Below, in pieces: positions 56,576 to 64,000 of a stretch of DNA of 64,000 nt (position 1 is the stretch's first letter; each line of letters begins with the position of its first letter). The notes beneath the pieces were generated by a model, which was not told where the DNA came from, did not search any database, and saw nothing but the letters and a program-made list of their open reading frames with translations. The position numbers and the translations under genes are program-made. The stretch is from Serripes groenlandicus (Eukaryota; Mollusca; Bivalvia; Cardiida; Cardiidae), in NCBI GenBank assembly GCA_031761405.1, contig JASEVX010000095.1, positions 442,220 to 506,219 of the forward strand. Reading direction: 5' to 3'.

Positions 56576-56842
56576 CTCGTGTAACGGTAGCTATGATACC
56601 CTGGGTACATTGGCTAGATCAACTTCGTGAAGCATGCACCATAATTGCCTCTGTAACTGTACTGTAATGTTTGTTTCGCATGAGGTTTGAGTCATGCGGC
56701 CAATCAAGCGGCTGTATATCACCTCACACATTATTTATGAGTATGTGATTTTTACAGCCAACTTGCTCAGGGTATGATTTATATTATAAATAGCTTGGGT
56801 ACCGAGGAAGATATAAAGTTGTATAACCTTCACGTATCGTGC

Positions 56843-57035
56843 TTTTTTGATGACAGTGCTTCAGTGGTAGAGCTTCGGCCTCCCATACTAAAGGTCCCGG
56901 GTTATGCAAGTTTCCCGCACAAATGGTACGAGTACTGGTAAGACAAAAGTGAATAATAACAATACTTAGAGATAAATCTAGCCATGACATTGCAATCAGT
57001 TTGTGTTTAACGTTTTTTTTATTAAGTATCCCTGT
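56843..57035 (+). mobile_element. tRNA-headed SINE (unit C)
   Basis: GTGCTTCAGTGGTAGAGCTT (A box), CGGCCTCCCATACTAAAGGT, CCCGGGTTATGCAAG (decayed B box), GTACGAGTACTGG, then GCCATGACATTGCAATCAGT and TTGTGTTTAACGTTTTTT. A sister copy is at 59527 in unit D. Unit A keeps only the tail (40080-40118). Confidence 0.65.
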
Positions 57036-58012
57036 ATGTGTTACACGTATTAAAAGACATGTTGCACAATCAGAGATTGACCATATATTAAAAAATACAT
57101 ACACAATTGAATGAGGCGGTGTCCCACAACATCCTTGTTAAAACAGATAAAAAAAGAAAACGTTTTGTATAACCCTTGTGCAAATACAATAAATGCCAAA
57201 GAATCACCTTAAAGATAAAATGTGTATTTCAATCTGATAATCCGTATAACGTTAATACTTATTGTTTTTAAAAAATGACAGATATATTACTTTAATCGCA
57301 TATACACTTTGGAACTTTAATTTGCGATTCATTATATAACTAGTCTACATATATGTGAAACAGTATAATTGTTAAAAGGTTGAATGTAGTTGTGAAGTAG
57401 GATTGGATTATGGAGAATATATCGAGAGGATAAGTAAGTGTAAGTTCAAGTGTTTATTGTTTAGCGTTGTGAACTTTGTATCATGTTTTGCTATGAGCTA
57501 AATAGTCTGTGTTGGCAGATAATGTATTGTTTGAATGGAATAAGTTAATATTTGTGCAGAAAAATCATAAAACGTACACCTTTCGCCGTTATATTATTTA
57601 ACTTTTGTTGAAAACAGCGGTTAACTCGAAACAATCATTGTTGGTGAGTTGAAATACGGAACAATTTATGTTTAACGCACAGTTCATTAACTCTTACGTT
57701 TAACTTTACCCTTTAGGTTTCTAAAATAACTTTTAATCTGGAGATCGCGACTTTAAAGCACATTTCTAAATAACGAAAATGTCTATTTAATCATAAGCTT
57801 TCATAAATCGTATTCTCCTGTTCATACTTGACAGTTTTAAGGTTATAATATTGATCACGTCGTACGCAAACCAATCTTCGAAATGGTGCGACCCTGAACG
57901 ATCCAAATCAGTTTGAATTTCTGCGCAGTCAGAACAGGTTATTCCTAAATCATATATGTTAGTCAATAACTCCGAATGTCGGAGGTGTAGGTTCACTAGT
58001 GTATCCAATTGT

Positions 58013-58190
58013 AAGACCGAGGATTGGAAGGTCAGTCGGTAACGACGCGGGCTGTTAATCATGGACGTGTTAGTTCAAACTCTGACTCGGCCAATATTCT
58101 TTCTGACGTTTGAATTAAGTCAATGCAGAGTCATTTGTCTTCCACCAATGGGATAACACAATTGCTAAATACGCCGTTAACCCCAAATAA
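58013..58190 (+). mobile_element. SINE relic (unit C)
   Basis: GACCGAGGATTGGAAGGTCA, GTCGGTAACGACGCGGGCTG and TTAGTTCAAACTCTGACTCG form the best-preserved tRNA head of this relic group. The body has TTTGAATTAAGTCAATGCAG. The tail is CAATTGCTAAATACGCCGTT and AACCCCAAATAAATC. Confidence 0.6.
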
Positions 58191-58266
58191 ATCAAATGCT
58201 CAACACCATTCGGTACCTCATTAGCATTCTTAAAAAAAGGATATCGGAGTATTGTATTACTTATAA

Positions 58267-58582
58267 TTTGTAACATTGTTTCAATCATTACGCTGTAATC
58301 TGTTCACCTTCATGGTAAAATAAAGTTGTTACTGTTCCAGTGCGCCGATGTGCCCTCGTGTGACCAGGGATTGAATTGGATGCGATTTAAGATCGTGTGT
58401 AACATTGTTTCAATCATTACGCTGTAATCTGTTCACCTTCATGGTAAATTAAAGTTGTTACTGTTTGAGTGCGCCGATGTGCCCTTTTGGGACCAGGGAT
58501 TGAATTGAGTGTGATTAAAGATCGTTTGTAACAATGTTTCAATCATTAAACTGTCATCAGAATACCTACATGTATCAATGCG
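58267..58582. repeat. 129-bp tandem repeat, about 2.4 copies (unit D)
   Basis: GATGTGCCCTCGTGTGACCA (58347) and GATGTGCCCTTTTGGGACCA (58476), with TTTGTAACATTGTTTCAATC starting a partial first copy at 58267. It is the same arrangement as in unit B. Confidence 0.88.
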
Positions 58583-58647
58583 TTTCATGGCTTTCTCATC
58601 AAGGTAATCAACAGATCAATCTTTACTCATTTTTTTTTTAACGTCAG

Positions 58648-59240
58648 CTTAGGATTCGAACTCACAATAACCAGATTAATTTCCTGCGAATGACTAAGCT
58701 GCATAGGCTTTGCGTATTACCCAGGCCTCTTGGATAAGTGTTATGTCGCCGTAATATAATAGAAATACATGAAAACGGCGTCAACTCTCAATCAAATTAA
58801 ACAAACGTATCATTAGACCGTACCATTACCTTTCAATCTTCTAACAAAGACAAAACAATAGAAAATTATCGGTTCGTGATTCTCAATTAGCCATTGTTTA
58901 TTTCAGCCCGTCCACGGGAAAATATACAAAGTGGCATTTCGAACCAGTGTAGGTTAGGATTAATTTGGCCATTTGCTAAGTCCTGTGTAAGTGAATAATG
59001 AGCAGTGTATATATGCAAGACGCTGTGCGTATACTTCAGTTGATCTGAACCTTTACTTTGCACGAAAGTTAATTTTTACTTTTTCCCATGGGTGTGCTCC
59101 GTTAGTATTATATTCATTGTTACATTAATACTTCGTGTCTTTTACTTAGATATATAGCTAACTCTTTTCCCCATACAGACACTTAGTGATACCTCTGCAT
59201 CAGAAATATTTTGAAAATATTTGACAAGAGTAGAACAGTT
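58648..59240. repeat. Minus tRNA-like head plus S module, copy 15
   Basis: GGATTCGAACTCACAATAAC and TGCGAATGACTAAGCTGCAT form the reversed head. GGATAAGTGTTATGTCGCCG opens the module. It continues with TATCATTAGACCGTACCATT, CCCGTCCACGGGAAAATATA, AGTTGATCTGAACC and CCCATGGGTGTGCTCCG, ending in the MITE at 59158. It is uninterrupted, which makes it the best reference for the second family. Confidence 0.7.
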
Positions 59241-59384
59241 TGTATAAAGAGCACAGTCTCCGTTTGTCACAGTGTATTATACTTCAATAAATAGGTTATC
59301 TTTCATTTATTCAGGGTTTCCATATGTTAGATCAATGTTTTCAAAGTTGTCTGCTGTATATTTGCTTAATGTGGGAAGGGTTTA
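59158..59384. mobile_element. TTAA-type MITE (unit D)
   Basis: The left end is CTAACTCTTTTCCCCATACA then GACACTTAGTGATACCTCTG. The core is TTTGACAAGAGTAGAACAGT ... CAGTCTCCGTTTGTCACAG. The right end is TTTTCAAAGTTGTCTGCTGT ... TAATGTGGGAAGGGTTTATA. Confidence 0.65.
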
Positions 59385-59526
59385 TAAACGTTAATAGATC
59401 AAATTGGAATTATCAAAAACGATATATTTATTCATGCATACTTATAGAAGTAAACTTGTAGACCTATAACCCTTTTAACGTCCTTCACATTAAGTTGTAT
59501 AACCTACTCGCATTATGATTTGTTAA

Positions 59527-59700
59527 GAAAGTGCTTCAGTGGTAGGGCGTCGGCCTCCGAAACTAAAACGCACGGATTCTGCCATTGTTCTTATACAAAT
59601 GACCCGAGTACTGGTAGTAATAAGTTAATCATAAAACACGAAGAAATAAGTCTGACTGCGATATTGCAATCAGTTTGTATTAAACGGTTTTTTTAAATTA
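59527..59700 (+). mobile_element. tRNA-headed SINE (unit D)
   Basis: GTGCTTCAGTGGTAGGGCGT (A box), CGGCCTCCGAAACTAAAACG, a decayed B box, CCGAGTACTGGTAG, GCGATATTGCAATCAGTTTG and TTTTTT. It matches 56843-57035, so this insertion predates the C/D split. Confidence 0.6.
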
Positions 59701-60470
59701 TCTATCTATGTATTACACGTATCAAAAGAGATATTGCACAATCAGAGATTTGTCTATGATTTGTTTTAAACTGTTTGTCTATATATCAACAGTATGCATA
59801 CACCATTGAATGAGGGGGTGGATCGAAGTCGTAAGAAACCAACAAAAACCTTGTTTAACCAAATAAAAACAACGTTGTTTATAACCCTTGTGCAAATACA
59901 ATAAAGAAGTTAGAATCACCTTAATGATCAAAAGTGTATTTCAATCTGATATGCCATGTGATGTAAATACTTATTGTTTTAGAATATTGGCAGATATCTT
60001 GCTGTTGGCTGTAACGAATGTTATTAGAGTCATATGTGCAGAAACGTCAAGAAAAGTCAGAAAACGTACGTTAGACAAACCAGCCGTATTGATATTTCTG
60101 AAAGACTGTTGAATGATTGAACTCGAATCAATCATTGTTGGTGACTTGAAATACGGAATAATTTATGTTTAACGCATAGTCCAGTCCATAAACCTTTACT
60201 TTTAACTTTACCATTTAGATATCTGATATAACTCTTAATCTGGGGATCGCGACTTTAACAAACATTTCTAAATACCGAATATGTATATTTAATCATAACC
60301 TTTTATATTAATCGTATTCTTCTGTTCGTACTTGGTTTTTAGCTATAATTTACGGAAAAACGATATTCGAAGTGTTACGACCCTGAACGATCCAAATCAA
60401 TCTGCATTTCTGCGCAGTCAGAACAAGATAACTCCTACATTACACATGTTAGTCAATAAATTCGAAGGTT

Positions 60471-62634
60471 GGTGCTTGCGTAACACGACCAATATATGCA
60501 AATACTCGGGATAATTGAGTGCTTGCGTTAAACGACTAATGTGTGTAAATACTCGGGTTAATTTGGTGTTTGCGTGACACGACCGATATGTGTCAATACT
60601 CGGGGTAATTTGGTGCTTGCGTAACACGACCAATATGTCTTAATATTCGGGGTGATTTTGTGCTTGGGTAACATGACAAATATGTGTAAATACAAGGGGT
60701 ATCCAAGTGTTTGTGTAACGTGGCCAATACGTATAAATACTTGGGGTAATTTAGTGGTGCTTGCGTAACACGACCAATATGTACAAATACTCAAGGTGAT
60801 TTAGTGCTTGCGTAACAAGACCAATTTGTGTAACTACTTGAGGTAGGTTGGTGATTGCGTAACACGATCAATATATGTAAATACTCAGGGTAATTTAGTG
60901 CTTGCGTAACACGATCAGTTTTTGTAACTACTCGGGCTAAGTGGGTGCTTGCGTGACACGAGAAATATGTGTAAATACTCGGGTCATTTAGTGCTTGTGT
61001 AACACGACCAATATGTGTAAATACTCTGGGTAATTTAGTGCTTGCTTAACAAGACTAATATTTGTAAATACTGGGGGAAATATAGTGCTTACGTTACATG
61101 ACCAATATGTGCAAATACACGGGGCAATATATTGCTTGCGTAACGCGACCAATATGTGTTAATACTCGAGGTAATTTGGTGCTTGCGTACACGACAAATA
61201 TGTTTAAATACTCGGGGTAGTTATATGTTTGTGTAACACGACCAATTTGTGTCAATACTCGGGGTAATTGAGTGCTTGCATTAAACGACCAATATTTGTA
61301 AATACTCGGGTAAGTTGGTGCTTACGAAACACGACCAATATGTGTAAATACTCGGGGTTATTTGATGCTTAAGTAACACGACCAATATGTGTAAATACTC
61401 GGGGTTATTTGGTGTCTGCGTAACACGACCAATATGTGTAAATACTCCGGGTTATTTGGTGCTTATGTAACACGACCAATATGTGTAAATACTCGGGTTA
61501 ATTTGGTGCTTGCGTTAAACGACCAATATGTTTAAATACTTGGGATAATTTAGTGTTTGCGTGACACGACCGATATGTGTCAATACTCGGGGTAATTTGG
61601 TGCTTGCGTAACACGACCAATATGTCTAAATATTTTAGGTGATTTTGTGCTTGGGTAACATGACCAATATGTGTAAATACAAGGGGTATCCAAGTGTTTG
61701 TGTAACGTGGCAAATACGTATACATACTTGGGATAATTTAGTGGTGCTTGCGTAACACGACCAATATGTACAAATACTCAAGGTAATTTAGTGCTTGCGT
61801 AACAAGACCAATTTGTGTAACTACTCGAGGTAGGTTGGTGATTGCGTAACACGACCAATATATGTAAATACTCGGGGTAATTTAGTGCTTGCGTAACACG
61901 ATCAGTGTTTGTAACTACTCGGGCTAAGTGGGTGCTTGCGTGACACGAGAAATATGTGTAAATACTCGGGGTCATTTAGTGCTTGTGTAACACGACCAAT
62001 ATGTGTAAATACTATTGGGTAATTTAGTGCTTGCTTAACACGACTAATATTTGTAAATACTGGGGGAAATTTGGTGCTTACGTTACACGACAAATATGTG
62101 AAAATACTAGAGGTAATTTGGTGCTTGCGTAAATCGACCAATATGTGCAAATACTCGGGGCAATTTATTGCTTGCGTAACGCGACCAATATGTGTTAATA
62201 CTCGAGGTAATTTGGTGCTTGCGTACACGACAAATATGTTTAAATACTCGGGGTAATTCAATGTTTGTGTAACACGACCAATTTGTGTAAATACTCGGGG
62301 TAATTAAGTGCTTGCATTAAACGACCAATATTTGTAAATACTCGGGTAATTTGGTGCTTACGAAACCCGACCAATATGTGTAAATACTCGGGGTTATTTG
62401 GTGCTTAAGTAACGAGACCAATATGTGTAAATACTCGGGGTTATTTGGTGTCTGCGTAACACGACCAATGTGTGTAAATACTCGGGGTTATTTGGTGCTT
62501 ATGTAACACGACTAATATGTGTAAATACTCGGGGTTATTTGGTGTCTGCGTAACACGACTACTATGTGTAAATACTTGGGGTAATTTGTTGCTTGCGTAA
62601 CATGACCAATATATGTTAATACTCTTGGTAATTG
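60471..62634. repeat. 47-bp satellite array, about 46 copies (unit D)
   Basis: The monomer is as in the 46502 array: GGTGCTTGCGTAACACGACC, AATATGTGTAAATACTCGGG, GTAATTT. The span is 2164 bases. Distinct variants recur about 987 bases (21 monomers) apart: TGCGTGACACGACCGATATG at 60571 and 61558; ATCCAAGTGTTTGTGTAACG at 60701 and 61688; GGGCTAAGTGGGTGCTTGCG at 60934 and 61921. Further right the offset becomes 1036, after one extra monomer. The array thus consists largely of two higher-order blocks. Minus frames of up to 119 codons inside it are not genes. Confidence 0.96.
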
Positions 62635-62859
62635 CTTTGTGGTATTTGGTTATATACTCTCTGGTAACGACGAGATATTTCGAGGCAGCGATTGCGAGTG
62701 TGTTCCGACTGGCTCTTGTATTTTTTCCGCTGAAAATAATGGCTGATGGTTTATAACACTTCTGATGCTCGGCTTACTTTGGTGTGGCGAGACTCATAGT
62801 TTAATGTTTTATATTACGTCATAAATTGTCTAGTTATACCTGTAGGTTCATTAGTGTAT

Positions 62860-63030
62860 CCACTTATTAAGGCAAGGATTGGTAGGTCAGTTGGTAACGA
62901 TGCAGGCTGTTAATCAAGGACTTGTTAGTTTTAACTCCAACTCGGCCACTATTCTTTCCAACGTTTGGAATAAGTCAATTAAGCGTTATTCGTTTTCCAT
63001 CAATGGGATTAAACAAATTACTAAAAAACA
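62860..63030 (+). mobile_element. SINE relic (unit D)
   Basis: GGCAAGGATTGGTAGGTCAG, TTGGTAACGATGCAGGCTGT, TTAGTTTTAACTCCAACTCG and TCCAACGTTTGGAATAAGTC. It is nearly the same as the unit B relic. Confidence 0.5.
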
Positions 63031-63535
63031 AATAAAATGATTAGCCCCATTCGGCTTCTCACTTGCGTTCTTAAAAAAGAAATATCGGCAAATATTCATT
63101 TTGTCTTGCGTCAATTTTCTTTACTAATGGGCACTATTATATTGTATGCGGAAAGGTACATGAAGATAAGTTTGATCAGTTTGATAAGCTTATTCATTTA
63201 AATTCCTGATGTTTCGCGCCTCAGGATACATTTTATATGAACTGCTGACTGGCAGTAACACAATAGAGAAAATAAACATGTATACAAATTTACATGAAGT
63301 CAGACGGGAAGACTGTTTTGAGCAGTACTGTGCCATAAAAGGCAAGAAAACCTCGTCATATAAGCTGAATATGGCACTTATCAATCGATCAATGATGATT
63401 GCTGTCGATAACGCCATAGGATGTCGAACCAATTTAATTCAAGCTTGTCTTTTCATTATATCTATGAAAACAAGTGTCCTGCAACAATGAGCTAAACTTG
63501 CATATGTTGTATGTAGTACGGGTACAGGAGAGTCA

Positions 63536-63830
63536 GGTGCTATTGATTGATGAGGGTTTAACGCCGTTTGCAACCAATTGTTCAGTCATATCAAGTTCAC
63601 CTACTCATGCGTTTCCTGACTTTCTCACACCAGTACTCCACACAATAAACTTTCAAAGCAAATAGCTGTTTTTCCACTTATACTCTTTGCCCATTGGTAA
63701 AAGACGAATAACGCATGTCACAGCGACTTTTGTCAAACGTCGGAAAGAATGTTGGCCGATCTAGGAGGTGAACGTACAACCCCTGGAACGACAGCCCGTG
63801 TCGCTCCGACTGAGCTATCGGGGCTCGGCC
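63536..63830 (-). mobile_element. Reversed tRNA-derived SINE (unit D)
   Basis: Tail end: ATTGATTGATGAGGGTTTAA, CGCCGTTTGCAACC, TTCACCTACTCATGCGTTTC. Head end: TTTTGTCAAACGTCGGAAAG, AGGAGGTGAACGTACAACCC (decayed B box, reversed) and CCGACTGAGCTATCGGGGCT (A box, reversed). It keeps more of the tail than the unit B copy. Confidence 0.78.
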
Positions 63831-64000
63831 GAGAAAGTAAGGACTGCAAGGTTAACTGAACTGAAGGCCACCGAGAAATTACTGATTAATTAGTTTATAG
63901 ATTCATTAACGAGAGCTTAATATCGTATTCAGTGGTATTAAAATACATGTGTATATCAGAACGGGTATTTTGCATATCGTGTGTATCTTTTGTTTCTCGA

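Larger units (their letters stand above)
48801..58266. repeat. Second unit family, unit C, split by a 6.4-kb insertion
   Basis: The left part (48801-49540) has the 129-bp-type sequence once, the minus tRNA-like head (49018) and an S module up to CCCATGGGTGTGCTACG. The right part resumes near 55925 with ATTAATACCTCATGTCTTTT, the normal continuation (ATTAATACTTCGTGTCTTTT in unit D, near 59115). It then carries a MITE, a tRNA-like SINE (56843), GAGATCGCGACTTTAAAGCA (57741) and a SINE relic (58013). It ends by joining unit D at 58266, so the reversed-SINE part is missing. Confidence 0.72.
58267..64000. repeat. Second unit family, unit D (cut by the window end)
   Basis: Landmarks: 129-bp duplication (58267), reversed head (58648), S module (58730), MITE (59158), SINE (59527), GAAAACGTACGTTAGACAAA (60060), 47-bp array (60471), SINE relic (62860), TTTAATTCAAGCTTGTCTTT (63432), reversed SINE (63536), and ATATCAGAACGGGTATTTTG (63953). 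It is closest to unit B. The frame at 59888-60112 is nearly the same as part of 45544-46113. Confidence 0.75.

Noticed and set aside
60471..62634. CRISPR-like array
   Set aside because: The repeats are head-to-tail with no unique spacers, in a eukaryotic context. The same holds for the 23-, 53- and 82-bp arrays.

Overview
This window looks like eukaryotic, AT-rich, gene-poor DNA, most probably from a mollusc and likely a bivalve. From memory, not from a search, two kinds of dispersed repeat point that way: elements that open near GCTCACCTGA and close with a GAGCAC(T)TCATGCA / GTGAGCTGAAAA type end, and a GGAC/GAAC-rich element that ends in GCCGGGGCATAAAA. tRNA-derived SINE copies with a GCCGTGATATAAC / CGGCGTTAAACCCC tail agree with this. 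There are no bacterial operons, no rRNA, no CRISPR array and no convincing complete protein gene. Almost every open frame either lies inside a repeat or owes its length to a tandem array without stops. Only two short stretches, 53274-53552 (-) and 55297-55505 (+), look like possible exons, both at low confidence.

Layout. (1) 1-1309: flank with one old SINE. (2) About 1310-34620: three head-to-tail copies of a large segmental duplication (units 1, 2 and 3: about 1310-11545, 11546-27390 and 27391-34620), with the same landmarks in the same order. Unit 2 carries a further internal duplication. Embedded tandem arrays (periods 23, 53, 82, 95 and 176 bp) differ greatly in copy number between units. 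(3) About 34621-38900: spacer with no duplicated landmark. (4) About 38900-64000: four shorter, more diverged head-to-tail units (A-D: about 38900-44378, 44379-48800, 48801-58266 and 58267 to the window end). They share an ancestor with the right part of the first family. Unit C is split by an insertion of about 6.4 kb (49541-55924), which has a different repeat content and holds both exon candidates.

The most interesting theme is satellite birth in place. For the 23-, 47- and 53-bp arrays, a single-copy 'seed' can be found at the equivalent position in other units, while one or two units have expanded it to 5, about 14, about 37, 44 or 46 copies. The 47-bp array at 60471-62634 has already acquired a higher-order repeat of 21-22 monomers. 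Mobile DNA includes a TTAA-ended foldback MITE family (piggyBac-like ends), a 950-bp foldback element with arms of about 325-415 bp sitting inside a SINE, several tRNA-headed SINEs, and a recurring composite module (a tRNA-like 'D' part plus a roughly 550-bp 'S' part) that makes up much of each unit.

All boundaries of repeat units were judged by eye against other copies and are approximate to tens of bases. Array periods were obtained by counting positions of repeated motifs.
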